The notes under the pieces were generated by a model. That model searched no databases. It had not been told where the DNA came from and saw only the letters and a list, made by a program, of their open reading frames with translations. A DNA stretch of 64,000 nt, from contig CANNCZ010000002.1 in assembly GCA_947503275.1 (NCBI GenBank), forward strand, positions 388,733 to 452,732, in the 5' to 3' direction. Below, piece by piece: positions 16,343-26,139 of the stretch. The first letter of the stretch is position 1. Each line of letters opens with the position of its first letter. The translations under genes were made by a program, and so were the position numbers. The stretch is from an uncultured Erythrobacter sp. GTDB taxonomy: Bacteria; Pseudomonadota; Alphaproteobacteria; Sphingomonadales; Sphingomonadaceae.

Positions 16343-19300
16343 TGGGGCGGCGCGGACTTGGGCATGGAATTGCCCGGAAAAGACCTCAGTTTCTTGGTGC
16401 ACTTGGCAACACCCGTGCGATTGCAAGACTCTTGCCTGGCCTGCTTTGGGATGGAACCGAAGGGACCGGCTTTGCCACGATCCCTGTCGATCCCGAACGC
16501 CAAACCGCCAAGCCCGCGCTGCGCCTACTTGAACCTCCAAACCAACACTTCACGAACAGTCTGATCGTCGGTGCGTTGGCCTTTGCGAACAACGGCGGCA
16601 CGCTGATCGACGGCATTCAAAAAGTGCGGTTCCATTTTGAAGGCAACGCGATTGACGTGTTTGGTCCCTCGACCCGTACATTGCGGCGCGCGGATGGCTC
16701 TGATTACCAATGCCTTGGCTATTGGGTGGAATTGCGCAAACCGTTGCACGAAAGCGGACCCGGGCAACTTTACATCGAAGCGTTCCCCACCGATCCGACG
16801 ATGCAGAACCGGATAATAGGCCCCTACCGCTTCTCACCCGTTGTTCAATTGCACGACTATGATCTCACCGTCACACCATCGCAGCCCGTTTCGTCCACCA
16901 ACTTTCATGAGGTCAACGACGCACTCGACTTCCTGAAAGTCGAAGAAGCGGACAATCCGCGCATTCACATCACTGAACCGCATCCCGACGGATTTTACGG
17001 TTTGCCGATATCGGGCGGCACCTATGCTGGAGGGCGAGGGCGTTGCCTGATTCAAGCCACCACGCCTGTGACCTTTGGAAATCCGGAATACACGACCGAT
17101 GCCGCAGCGACGATGCGGCCGCGCTATGATGGGCTGCATTTCTATGGCGGTAACATCACATTCGATATGCGTTATGTCTCGCAAATCGTTGATGAAAAGT
17201 TGGGCGAGTTACCTTGGTTTGATGGGGTCAATTTCACCATTTCGGGCGCTGGTCGCGGCGAATATTGGCGCGATGGCACAAGGCCTCTTCCATGGATCGC
17301 TCGCAATGGTGCCTGGTGGACGGAGTGCTCCTTTGACAATGTGAAAGAGCCGGTGATTTTTTCGCCACTCGCTCGCGGTTGCATCATGGAAGAAGGTTAC
17401 GGCGATGTCGCAACGGACGCATTATGCGTTGTTGGCAATCGCATCAACGATTGGACAAGCGCACCTGTGTGGCAAGAAAATGCTGATGCGATCACGATCT
17501 CCGGTCCGGCTAACTCTACCATCTCAATCGCAGGCGGGAACGACACCAATGGTCGGGTGATCACTGCGGATGTTAGCGGCTCATCGGTTGGCACATTTAC
17601 GGTCGGATCGGGTGAAACCTACTTCACTGGTGCAATTGGTGATGGTTACACCATTCAAGACGTGGCTGATTGGATCAATGGCCTTGCCGGCTGGAACGCA
17701 GTTGTGATCGACAACACACGCCGAGCATCCGCTCTGTCATTGGCAGGGCAAAAAGGGGCTGCCGTCACCGATATCGACACTTCGATTGGGGCAACATTCG
17801 TAACCTATTTCGATCTGCACACCGATTGGTATTCGCAAAACCAAGCCGGGCCAGACGAAAACGTCATTTCATTCGGGAATGTGACATCTGGTTTCAAAGG
17901 ACAAAGCATCTTTGTCACCGCCGACAAAGGCGCAAAGGATTTCTTCTTCGTCAACGATGCGTTTGACAATGAACCCGACCTCAACCTCAGCCAGCTCGAA
18001 GGCCCGCATAGTCACGTCGTCATTGCGCATGTGTCTTCAACCACCCAAAACCTTTTGTTGAGGGTGCAAACAGACTACAATCCTGACAACTATTGCTTGA
18101 TCGCCAACAACGCGTTTTCTGCGATCACTTGGTCATCTGTCGGGACACCTGATCCTGATCTTACCATCGCTAACAACGTGTTGGATGGTTCATCAACTAT
18201 CCCGCAATTTTCAACTGGCACAACCATTGCTGGCACGCCGCAAACCAAGTTTGCAAGCGCCGCAACCGGTGATTTTACCGCGGCTGGCGATTTGCTTAAC
18301 AACGCTAAAGTCTCCGCCTTTGAATTTGATGGCCAAGGACGTCCGCGTGGCGCAGTAGAGCCCGCTGGTGCGTTGGGTCTTGGCGTTGCTGAAGCACGTG
18401 AGTATCCCTCGTCTGCGGCCGTGATACCCACGCCTCCCCCTATTCAGGACAGCTTGAAGTTCGCATCCGTGCGCTTCCCGCCGGAGAATGGAGAGAACGC
18501 ATCGAGTGTGAATGGGGGCCTTGCGATCCGTGACTCAAATGCACTGCTCGAGCGCACTAACCCGGGAGACACACCGCTGCTCGCAGCCGAAGGTTCGCTT
18601 GCGGTGCTGTGGAAGGTGCCGCGCGACATCTACAATGGCCTCAAACGTTCGCCGATTATCCTGGGGACCGACCGAAGCGCAGCGAGCCTTACAGCGGCCA
18701 ATCAACTCCGCCTCTCTTATGTGAGCGGCGCTGACAATTCGAATGAAGCCAATGTCGGGAAATTCCGACTCTTCCTTCAAGGCGATCCAGCCAATGGCAG
18801 CTTGGACATCTATTCGGCTAACGTGCCTCAGAGCTTTTCTGATTGGCTGATCGTTGCGCCGCGAGTTTCCAGCGGCTCGATAACTCTCGACGTGTTTGAT
18901 CTAAGCAGCGGTACGAAGCTTGCTGGACCAAGCACCGCTCTTCCCGCTTTTTGGGCAGGTCTCTCCGCATTTGCTCGCGATCTTGGTCTAGGAATTTTCA
19001 GGCCCGATCAGTTTCCTCAAGACCATACCGATCTGTTCGGAAACACAGGATATGCTCGCGGTGAATGCGCGGGACTCTTATTCCTTGAAAGCAGCGGCTC
19101 TGACACTGAGTGGGAGAGCTTTTCTCAAGGTGGTGACCCTTTGACCATTTGGCCCCAAGCGGTGCGGGCATGGTTCCCGTTGACCGATGGAGAGTCACTT
19201 GACCTTGCCCCACGAAGCAATCTGACCGCAGCGGTCGCGTATTCATCCGATCTTTTGCAAGTGGGCACCCTGCTGCCTGGATCCACCGCGAGAGCGCAGA

Positions 19301-21420
19301 CGCAAGCGAAGTTCCTGCAAGTGAATGAGATGCCCGACCCTGCACTTGTGCCTGTCTATCAGGCGACAATGCGCGGTGATTTGCGTGTCACCTTGAGCAT
19401 GGCAGGCCAAGTCTCAGGCGCGATGATCGAAGCTCAATTCCTCGATCATACCGGGCTGGTTCATGTGGATTGGACACCGGTAGGCAACGCTGTCGCCAAT
19501 GGCGAGGTCACAATTTCCGCCAATCTCGAACCGCGAATATATCGCGCTCGGTTCCGCATCGTGGGTAGCGACCAATGCGAGGTGAATTCAGACATAGTCG
19601 TGGGACCCGGCATACTCGTAAACGGTCAAAGTCAGTGCGACTTTACCTTTGGCCTTGGCCTCAATGAGCTCGACAATGCCTCGTCAGCTCTAACATTTGA
19701 TCCGGGACTTGGTGAGCGAGCTTTTGTTGCAGCGCGCAGGCGAGTTGCAACCGCTGCCTTGCAAAGACCGTCGATCTACCGAGCGGCGGAAAAACCGGGA
19801 ACAATCGGCGACGGTTTTCTCGCGGCGGCCAACACATTGGCCGCTAGCATCCCAACGCATTGGCCAATCATCTTGATCGAAACATCGGTAAGCGGCACGA
19901 CGATTGCTGATACGCTTGCTGATGCTGCATCACCAACGTCTACATCGCCTGACAATCGCGATATGGCTGATATCTATTCCATCACCGACCTATTAATGGG
20001 CCGGGATACTCAGGATCGTGCGGTTATCACCTGTTGGACTCAATTCTGGCACTCAAGCGGTTCAATCACGGACTATGCGCAAGAATTTTTGCCGCCACTG
20101 CTTGATGGCACACCAACCTCGAAAGTCCCTGTCATTGATGAATACCCTTATTCGGGCACTTCGATCCACCCGGCCTTTCCATTCGTGCACCTGGAACCAA
20201 ACCGCAATATCAGCGCCACCGCCACAAGCGATCCTGCAACGGGCGAAGACGTTAGGCGAGAGCACCTGACACGTCAGAATTTGCGCGATAACGAAGCAGC
20301 CTATGCCTACACGCTCGGTGCGCCAAGTGATGTGCACCGGCTAGCGCAGAACGTTTTCACCCACCCTGACATGGGAGAGCCTTATGGTTCTGCCTTTGTA
20401 GCCCAACTTGCGATGCAATCGGTGAAACCGGTACTTGGCCTCGCCGGAGGATATTCGGGGCCTGTCGCAGCCTCGAACGCCGCGTTTGTCGACACTGATA
20501 ACCAGGCGATTGACATCACTTTTACAGGCCCCGGTGGTTTCGCATTGGGCGTCTTGAATGGCGGAGCAGTCAGCGGCTTTGAAGTCGGTAACAATGCCCA
20601 AGGCTTTTCTGCCGCAATCATTGCTGGTGACACTGTCCGTCTCATCAAAGATAGTGGGGCGTGGAATAGTGATATTGAGGTTGAACTAAAACCGGGCGGC
20701 CCAGGTGACTATGGCGCTAGCCACGATGAAGAAGCCTATATCAATGGCGCCTTGATCAACACGGCTGATGGTTGCCTCGTTCGCGGAAGCGGCGTTGCTC
20801 TAGTGGCAAGTGGAGGTGGAGCTACCGGTCCTGCCCCAGGCAGTGATCCTGAAAGTGAACTGATTGCAGCAATGGATGCAGCCGGCGGTCAAAACGCGTA
20901 CCATGACTACACCATCGCCGGTGGTACGCCTTGGAATTCACTTGATCGCACCGCCAACGGCAATGATCACACCCAATCGATCGGTTTCCGTTCTCCCGGC
21001 AGCAATGGTGAATTTGACGGCACCACAGCGGCTCTCCAATCAATTAATGGCGGAACTTTCACTGTCACCTTGGCCTTCACAAAGAATGATGCCAGCACCC
21101 GCGGCTTCTTTGTCGCCATATCCAACAATCCCGGCATACAATATCTGCAAGGGAGCAACATCCCGCCGGTCTATGCGACCAAAGTCAACGGAGTTGCTAT
21201 CAGCACAGAGGACGCGTTTTACACCGCGCTCCATCAGGCCGGACAGGTCGTGATTGAGATTACCGGGATTGATCGTACCAGCGACACTATCCTAACAGTC
21301 GGACGCAACTCTGCGTCGGCGCAGGGCACGATACCTAAAGTCGCCGTGATCGATGAGATCGCGATTGGCCCAGACCTCGCACAAGCCCGAGCTAACGCGA
21401 TCGCAGCTGTGGTGACGTAA
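16342..21420 (+). CDS. Giant spike/fibre protein with beta-helix-like and SGNH-esterase-like regions (GhsB position)
   Basis: 1692 residues, no signal peptide or membrane helix. The first 170 residues are a compact attachment region. About 200-660 reads like a parallel beta-helix (repeated short V-x-F/G-N-x-I turns), interrupted near 390-490 by a Gly/Ser/Thr-rich flagellin-like insert. About 690-930 is a LamG-like beta-sandwich. About 1085-1350 looks like a sialate-O-acetylesterase/SGNH hydrolase: VNGQSQ with Ser1097, the WTQFWHSSGSITDYAQEF block, and SDVHRL with Asp1330 and His1332. The last 200 residues form another beta-rich binding domain. By position it is the partner of the rcc01079-like base (rcc01080/GhsB in R. 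capsulatus). It may bind and deacetylate the surface polysaccharide. Domain calls are by eye. Confidence 0.72.
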   Translation: MGRRGLGHGIARKRPQFLGALGNTRAIARLLPGLLWDGTEGTGFATIPVDPERQTAKPALRLLEPPNQHFTNSLIVGALAFANNGGTLIDGIQKVRFHFEGNAIDVFGPSTRTLRRADGSDYQCLGYWVELRKPLHESGPGQLYIEAFPTDPTMQNRIIGPYRFSPVVQLHDYDLTVTPSQPVSSTNFHEVNDALDFLKVEEADNPRIHITEPHPDGFYGLPISGGTYAGGRGRCLIQATTPVTFGNPEYTTDAAATMRPRYDGLHFYGGNITFDMRYVSQIVDEKLGELPWFDGVNFTISGAGRGEYWRDGTRPLPWIARNGAWWTECSFDNVKEPVIFSPLARGCIMEEGYGDVATDALCVVGNRINDWTSAPVWQENADAITISGPANSTISIAGGNDTNGRVITADVSGSSVGTFTVGSGETYFTGAIGDGYTIQDVADWINGLAGWNAVVIDNTRRASALSLAGQKGAAVTDIDTSIGATFVTYFDLHTDWYSQNQAGPDENVISFGNVTSGFKGQSIFVTADKGAKDFFFVNDAFDNEPDLNLSQLEGPHSHVVIAHVSSTTQNLLLRVQTDYNPDNYCLIANNAFSAITWSSVGTPDPDLTIANNVLDGSSTIPQFSTGTTIAGTPQTKFASAATGDFTAAGDLLNNAKVSAFEFDGQGRPRGAVEPAGALGLGVAEAREYPSSAAVIPTPPPIQDSLKFASVRFPPENGENASSVNGGLAIRDSNALLERTNPGDTPLLAAEGSLAVLWKVPRDIYNGLKRSPIILGTDRSAASLTAANQLRLSYVSGADNSNEANVGKFRLFLQGDPANGSLDIYSANVPQSFSDWLIVAPRVSSGSITLDVFDLSSGTKLAGPSTALPAFWAGLSAFARDLGLGIFRPDQFPQDHTDLFGNTGYARGECAGLLFLESSGSDTEWESFSQGGDPLTIWPQAVRAWFPLTDGESLDLAPRSNLTAAVAYSSDLLQVGTLLPGSTARAQTQAKFLQVNEMPDPALVPVYQATMRGDLRVTLSMAGQVSGAMIEAQFLDHTGLVHVDWTPVGNAVANGEVTISANLEPRIYRARFRIVGSDQCEVNSDIVVGPGILVNGQSQCDFTFGLGLNELDNASSALTFDPGLGERAFVAARRRVATAALQRPSIYRAAEKPGTIGDGFLAAANTLAASIPTHWPIILIETSVSGTTIADTLADAASPTSTSPDNRDMADIYSITDLLMGRDTQDRAVITCWTQFWHSSGSITDYAQEFLPPLLDGTPTSKVPVIDEYPYSGTSIHPAFPFVHLEPNRNISATATSDPATGEDVRREHLTRQNLRDNEAAYAYTLGAPSDVHRLAQNVFTHPDMGEPYGSAFVAQLAMQSVKPVLGLAGGYSGPVAASNAAFVDTDNQAIDITFTGPGGFALGVLNGGAVSGFEVGNNAQGFSAAIIAGDTVRLIKDSGAWNSDIEVELKPGGPGDYGASHDEEAYINGALINTADGCLVRGSGVALVASGGGATGPAPGSDPESELIAAMDAAGGQNAYHDYTIAGGTPWNSLDRTANGNDHTQSIGFRSPGSNGEFDGTTAALQSINGGTFTVTLAFTKNDASTRGFFVAISNNPGIQYLQGSNIPPVYATKVNGVAISTEDAFYTALHQAGQVVIEITGIDRTSDTILTVGRNSASAQGTIPKVAVIDEIAIGPDLAQARANAIAAVVT

Positions 21421-21426
21421 CACTGA

Positions 21427-21467
21427 GGCGGTCGTTGCGACGCACTAGTCCGTCAGCAACGGCCGCC
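21427..21467. terminator. Hairpin between the convergent fibre and rmlB genes
   Basis: Arms 21427-21438 and 21456-21467 pair over 12 bases with one G-T wobble, leaving a 17-base loop that includes the end of rmlB. There is no run of T after either arm, so it is not a standard intrinsic terminator. Its place between two convergent genes suggests a transcript-end structure. Confidence 0.35.
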
Positions 21468-22500
21468 ACCATTTCTCATTTGAAAGATACCAGCGCAACG
21501 TCTGGCGCAGCCCTTCGTCAAACCCGTGTTGTGCGACATAGCCCAGCTCGCTGCGCGCTTTGGTTTCATCGATAGCGTATCGGCGGTCGTGGCCCGCGCG
21601 ATCTGTCACGAAGGTCTTCAGACTCTCACTCTTGCCGCCCTTTGCTGCCGGTGCCTCCGGATAGCGAGCATCCAAGCCATCGACTTCCTCAAAAACGCGA
21701 TCAACCTCGCGGCAGATAGCGTCGATCACTTCCATATTGGGCAGTTCTGCCCCGCCACCAATATTGTAGGTCTCGCCCGGCTTGCCTTTGATCAAGCACG
21801 CTTCAATCCCGCGGCAATGGTCCTCAACGTGCAACCAATCGCGCACGTTCATTCCGTCACCGTAAATAGGCAGCGCTCTGCCTGAAAGCGCGTTGAGAAA
21901 GAACAAGGGGATCAGCTTTTCGGGGTATTGATAAGGCCCGTAATTGTTCGAACAATTGCTGGTCGTCACATTCAACCCATAGGTGTGGTGATACGCGCGA
22001 ACCAGATGATCTGACGCTGCTTTTGACGCGGAATAAGGCGAGTTTGGTGCATAAGGGGTAGTCTCGCTGAACGCGGGATCATCACTACTCAGCGACCCGT
22101 ATACCTCGTCGGTTGAGATATGGTGGAAGCGGTGATCTTTCCCTTCATCACGATCAAGCCACATCGCCCGAGCGGCTTTCAAGAGGCTATTGGTCCCCAG
22201 AATATTAGTGTCGATAAAGGCATCTGGGCCGGTGATTGATCGGTCGACATGACTTTCAGCGGCGAAATGCACGATCGTTGCAATATCATGTTCGTGCAGC
22301 AATCTTTCGACCAGCGCCTGATCTCGAATATCTCCTTCAATCAATTCTGTATTTGGCGCATTGGCAATCGTAGAGCGGTTGCCCGCATAGGTCAGCGCGT
22401 CGAGCACGATCACCCGATCATCGGGATGCTGCGCATTCCAGAAATGCACAAAATTGCCTCCGATAAAACCAGCCCCACCGGTCACAAGCAAGTTAGCCAA
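21445..22500 (-). CDS. rmlB: dTDP-glucose 4,6-dehydratase
   Basis: 351 residues. Rossmann motif TGGAGFIGGNF at residues 7-17; STDEVYG and YSASKAASDHL carry the catalytic Thr-Asp-Glu and Tyr-x3-Lys of the extended SDR dehydratases; NNYGPYQYPEKLIP is the family's substrate loop. It converts dTDP-glucose to dTDP-4-keto-6-deoxyglucose, the second step to dTDP-L-rhamnose. Last gene of rmlACDB; its start overlaps the end of rmlD by 8 bases. Confidence 0.97.
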   Translation of the reverse strand: MANLLVTGGAGFIGGNFVHFWNAQHPDDRVIVLDALTYAGNRSTIANAPNTELIEGDIRDQALVERLLHEHDIATIVHFAAESHVDRSITGPDAFIDTNILGTNSLLKAARAMWLDRDEGKDHRFHHISTDEVYGSLSSDDPAFSETTPYAPNSPYSASKAASDHLVRAYHHTYGLNVTTSNCSNNYGPYQYPEKLIPLFFLNALSGRALPIYGDGMNVRDWLHVEDHCRGIEACLIKGKPGETYNIGGGAELPNMEVIDAICREVDRVFEEVDGLDARYPEAPAAKGGKSESLKTFVTDRAGHDRRYAIDETKARSELGYVAQHGFDEGLRQTLRWYLSNEKWWRPLLTD

Positions 22501-23350
22501 GGGACGCTTCCTCTTTCAGCATAAGGCGCAAGTTCTGGCGCCAATGGATATGTTCATCGCCGAGCAGTTCACGCGTTTTCCGACTATCCAATAGTGAGAA
22601 AGCCGGGCGGCTCGCCTGGGTTGGATAATCGGCAGTCGCGATGGGTTTAATCGTTGGTACTGCCTCGATCAGTCCGAGCTCATGCGCGTCTTCGGCAATC
22701 GCCACCGCAAAGTCGTACCAGCTGATCTCTCCCGCATCGCTATGATGATACGTCCCCGATGCGCCTTTCTCAATCAAACCCCAAATGGTCTGTGCAAGGC
22801 CGGTCGCCCAAGTGGGTGAACCGACTTGATCCGCCACTATTCCAAGCTCCGAACGCTCATTCATAAGCCGGATCATGGTTCGCACGAAGTTCGCGCCACC
22901 GGCTGCATAAACCCATGCAGTTCGGACAAGTAGATCGGTCGCTGCCAGGCGGTCCTCTCCGGCGGCTTTGGTCCGGCCATAGGCGCTGATGGGTGCGCGC
23001 GTATCGTCCGGCTTGTAGGCGGTCGATGAACTGCCGTCGAAGACGAAGTCAGTCGAGACATGGACCAACTTTCCACCGGTCTGAGCCATTGCCTCTGCCA
23101 TAATTCCAACAGCATCGGCGTTGATGGCGTAAGCGAGATCCTCTTCACTCTCCGCCTTATCGACTGCGGTATAGGCGGCGGCGTTGATCAGGATCTCAGG
23201 CGCCTCAACAGCCAATCGTGCACGCAGCATCGCCGTATCAGTGAGATCAACATCCTCGACATCAATTGCACAGATATCGGCATGTTCAGGCGCGGTGCTT
23301 TGCAAAGCGCTGCCGAGCTGTCCGGCTGCCCCTGTTATCAATACCCTCAT
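22493..23350 (-). CDS. rmlD: dTDP-4-dehydrorhamnose reductase
   Basis: 285 residues. NADPH motif TGAAGQLGSAL near residue 6, INAAAYTAVDKAE in the middle, and the catalytic Tyr-x3-Lys in SAYGRTKAAGE. It reduces dTDP-4-keto-L-rhamnose to dTDP-L-rhamnose, the last step of the pathway. Its ATG overlaps the rmlC stop (4 bases), so rmlC, D and B are translationally coupled. Confidence 0.96.
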   Translation of the reverse strand: MRVLITGAAGQLGSALQSTAPEHADICAIDVEDVDLTDTAMLRARLAVEAPEILINAAAYTAVDKAESEEDLAYAINADAVGIMAEAMAQTGGKLVHVSTDFVFDGSSSTAYKPDDTRAPISAYGRTKAAGEDRLAATDLLVRTAWVYAAGGANFVRTMIRLMNERSELGIVADQVGSPTWATGLAQTIWGLIEKGASGTYHHSDAGEISWYDFAVAIAEDAHELGLIEAVPTIKPIATADYPTQASRPAFSLLDSRKTRELLGDEHIHWRQNLRLMLKEEASLG

Positions 23351-23892
23351 GCGAAAACCGGCACATCCGACAATGAAAGGCCCTTCGTGTCCTTGTCCGA
23401 AATGATCGGATCAACATCGCAAGCGGGCCAATCGATGCCAACCGCTGGATCATCCCATGCCAAGGTATACTCTGATTGCGGCGCATAGGGGGTAGTGCAT
23501 TTATAGAGAAAATCGGTGTCGTCCGCCAAGGTAAGGAAACCATGCGCGAACCCCTCTGGCACCCAGAACATGCGGTTGTTCTGAGCCGTCAGCTCGACCC
23601 CCACCCATTGGCCGAAATGTGCAGAGCTCTTGCGCAAGTCCACAGCCACATCGAACACAGCGCCCCGCGTCACACGCACGAGCTTGCCTTGCGCGCCGGG
23701 GTTTTGGAAATGCAATCCCCGCAGCACGCCTCTTTGCGACCGGCTGTGATTATCTTGCACCCATGTCATGTTGAAACCAGCTTCAGCGAAGCTCGCCTCA
23801 TTCCATGTCTCCATGAAAAATCCACGCGCATCACCAAACATACGCGGCTCAATAATCATCAGACCGGGAATTTTAGTTTCAACGACCTTCAT
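23347..23892 (-). CDS. rmlC: dTDP-4-dehydrorhamnose 3,5-epimerase
   Basis: 181 residues, the usual length. The active-site strand [18 protein letters not shown] (catalytic His in GLHFQ) lies near residues 47-64, and AHGFLTLAD with VPEGFAHGF near 120 is the second signature of the cupin fold. It epimerises C3 and C5 of dTDP-4-keto-6-deoxyglucose. Its start overlaps the stop of rmlA by 4 bases. Confidence 0.97.
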   Translation of the reverse strand: MKVVETKIPGLMIIEPRMFGDARGFFMETWNEASFAEAGFNMTWVQDNHSRSQRGVLRGLHFQNPGAQGKLVRVTRGAVFDVAVDLRKSSAHFGQWVGVELTAQNNRMFWVPEGFAHGFLTLADDTDFLYKCTTPYAPQSEYTLAWDDPAVGIDWPACDVDPIISDKDTKGLSLSDVPVFA

Positions 23893-24779
23893 GAAAAGAC
23901 CGACTTCTCAAGCAGTTGGATCAGATATTCACCGTAGCCAGATTTGCGCAGCGGCTCCGCAATGCGGGCTAATTGTTCGTCATCGATAAAGCCCTGCCGC
24001 CAAGCGATCTCTTCGGGGCAAGCAATCTTCAAACCCTGGCGCTCTTCAGTAATGCGTACATATGTTGCCGCATCGAGCAGCGAGGAATGCGTGCCTGTAT
24101 CCAGCCAAGCAAAACCACGTCCCATAATCTCAACCGACATTGCACCTTCATCCAGATACAGCCGATTGAGATCGGTGATCTCCAATTCACCGCGCGGTGA
24201 TGGTTTGAGGTCACGCGCGCGATCAACCACGGTTTCATCGTAGAAGTAGAGGCCTGTCACAGCGTAGTTTGATCGCGGCTCGGCTGGCTTTTCCTCAATC
24301 GAAACCGCTGTGCCGCTTTTATCAAATTCAACCACGCCGAAGTCCTTCGCATTGGTCACGCGATAAGCGAATACGGTCGATCCAACGGGTTTTGCATTCG
24401 CGCTATTCAGCAACTCTGGCAAACCATGGCCGTAAAAGATGTTGTCGCCAAGGATCAGTGCGCTTGGATGTCCGGAAACAAAATCCGATCCAATATGAAA
24501 AGCCTGCGCCAGTCCCTCTGGCTTAGGCTGCACAGCATAGGTCAGATTGACGCCAAAATCCGATCCATCGCCCAATACGCGCTGAAACTGTGCAGCGTCC
24601 TCTGGTGTGGTGATGATCAGTATGTCTTGTATACCCGCCAGCATCAGTGTGCTGAGCGGGTAATAGATCATTGGCTTATCAAAGATCGGCATCAACTGCT
24701 TCGACACACCGCGGGTCAACGGGTAAAGCCGCGTGCCGGATCCGCCCGCTAGAATGATACCTTTACGTCGCTGAGCCAA
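23889..24779 (-). CDS. rmlA: Glucose-1-phosphate thymidylyltransferase
   Basis: 296 residues. The N-terminal nucleotidyl-transfer signature [11 protein letters not shown] with [18 protein letters not shown] begins near residue 12; the metal-binding Asp is in [10 protein letters not shown]. It makes dTDP-glucose from dTTP and glucose-1-phosphate and is usually feedback-inhibited by dTDP-rhamnose. First gene of the rmlACDB operon, whose promoter should lie in the 200 bases before the divergent lasso-cluster gene. Confidence 0.97.
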   Translation of the reverse strand: MAQRRKGIILAGGSGTRLYPLTRGVSKQLMPIFDKPMIYYPLSTLMLAGIQDILIITTPEDAAQFQRVLGDGSDFGVNLTYAVQPKPEGLAQAFHIGSDFVSGHPSALILGDNIFYGHGLPELLNSANAKPVGSTVFAYRVTNAKDFGVVEFDKSGTAVSIEEKPAEPRSNYAVTGLYFYDETVVDRARDLKPSPRGELEITDLNRLYLDEGAMSVEIMGRGFAWLDTGTHSSLLDAATYVRITEERQGLKIACPEEIAWRQGFIDDEQLARIAEPLRKSGYGEYLIQLLEKSVFS

Positions 24780-24981
24780 TGTCTCTTATCCCTACCCCGC
24801 AAGAGGGCATTTCGCATCGCAGCACGGCATGAGGGGGTCAACACCTAATGTCGCGCGGCGGGATAGGAGGGTGCGGGGCGCTGGTCAAAGCCGACGAATT
24901 GCCCCATTACGGTGCAACCGGCCCTGCTAATTTCGAGAAAGCCTCTGCCAGTTGGGCCATCATTAGGTCCTCACTAAGATT

Positions 24982-26139
24982 ATGACTGACACGCCCGACA
25001 TCGACGAATTTCTGGCAGCTACAGTCCGCGCCGTCCGCGCTGGCGAGACTTCGCTTTGGTCAATTGACGCCGACACAGTTTGGACACGTGTATGGACCCG
25101 GATCGAGTATCACGGAATTCCCTTGTTGCTTCATCGCCGCGCAGAATTGCTGAGCAATTGGCCGCTACCTCTACTTGAACGGATCGCGGAGGAAGCCCGG
25201 CTAATGGTTCTGTGGGAGACGACCCACCATGATGTTGTCAGCACGCTTATAGGCGAATTGAAGGCAGCCGATATTGCCAGCGTCGTTATGAAAGGCACTG
25301 CCCTGGCCTATGGACTGCATGATGAACCCGCGATGCGAAGGCGCGGAGACACCGATCTGCTGGTCCGCCCCAAAGACAAAGAGCAATCGCGCGCGATCCT
25401 GAAGAGGCTCGGTTGGTATCGTAAGCCCGACCCTCACGGTCTGAACTATCAAGAAGGGTGGCTGCACGATGCGGCTGGATTTTTCATCCATGCCCTTGAT
25501 CTGCACTGGGAGCCATCCGAGCGCGCAGTGCTTCATAGCGTTTTGCCAACGGATCAGTTCTTCGAGAGAAAACGGCCATTACCAGCGTTTTGCGAAGAGG
25601 CATTTCAACCTGATAACGCGACCATGATACTGCACGCTGCGGTCAATCAGAAATGGCACTCGTTGCATGGCTACGATGCCGAAGAGGCGCGATTGGCGAG
25701 CCCTCGCCGCCTTATCTGGTCGGTGGATTTTGATCTGCTGGTTGGATCAATGACTGACGATGACTGGGCTAATCTGACGCGGCATTGCACAGCTGAGCGC
25801 GCAGGCCCTCTGGTCGCGGAGGCCTTGTGTGGTGCTCAACATGACTTGGGCACCGTATTGCCCGAGCAATTCTTGGCCGAGTTGGAAGCGCATACGATCC
25901 ACCCCGATATAACGGCCTATTTCACGAATCTCGACGGGCTCAGCCAATTCTGGCTCGATCTGCGTAAAACACCCGGTGCTCGAGCAAAGGCGCATCTGAT
26001 CCGCAGTCGTGCCTTGCCTCCACGTCAGCATTTGATGGAGAAGTATCCGGGCGCCCAAAGCTGGCCAACGGCAATTTTGCAAGGACGCCTAATGGTTGAA
26101 ACTGCTGGTCGCATCATGCGCCGGGCTGTGGCTCGATGA
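24982..26139 (+). CDS. Nucleotidyltransferase family protein of the lasso-peptide cluster
   Basis: 385 residues. VVMKGTALAYGL followed by RRRGDTDLLV (Asp123-x-Asp125) is the metal site of the uncharacterised nucleotidyltransferase family (PF14907 type). Relatives sit beside HprK-like kinases in lasso-peptide clusters of Bacillus, where one is reported to add a further group to a phosphorylated peptide. Here the kinase gene is 2 kb away and the ABC exporter follows with a 4-base overlap (ATGA). A tailoring role on the lasso peptide is therefore likely but inferred; relatives also occur in polysaccharide loci without lasso genes. Confidence 0.78.
   Translation: MTDTPDIDEFLAATVRAVRAGETSLWSIDADTVWTRVWTRIEYHGIPLLLHRRAELLSNWPLPLLERIAEEARLMVLWETTHHDVVSTLIGELKAADIASVVMKGTALAYGLHDEPAMRRRGDTDLLVRPKDKEQSRAILKRLGWYRKPDPHGLNYQEGWLHDAAGFFIHALDLHWEPSERAVLHSVLPTDQFFERKRPLPAFCEEAFQPDNATMILHAAVNQKWHSLHGYDAEEARLASPRRLIWSVDFDLLVGSMTDDDWANLTRHCTAERAGPLVAEALCGAQHDLGTVLPEQFLAELEAHTIHPDITAYFTNLDGLSQFWLDLRKTPGARAKAHLIRSRALPPRQHLMEKYPGAQSWPTAILQGRLMVETAGRIMRRAVAR

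Noticed and set aside
16342..21420. Idea that the fibre gene marks a complete prophage
   Set aside because: No integrase, terminase, capsid, tail or lysis gene and no attachment repeats are visible; both flanks are polysaccharide genes.
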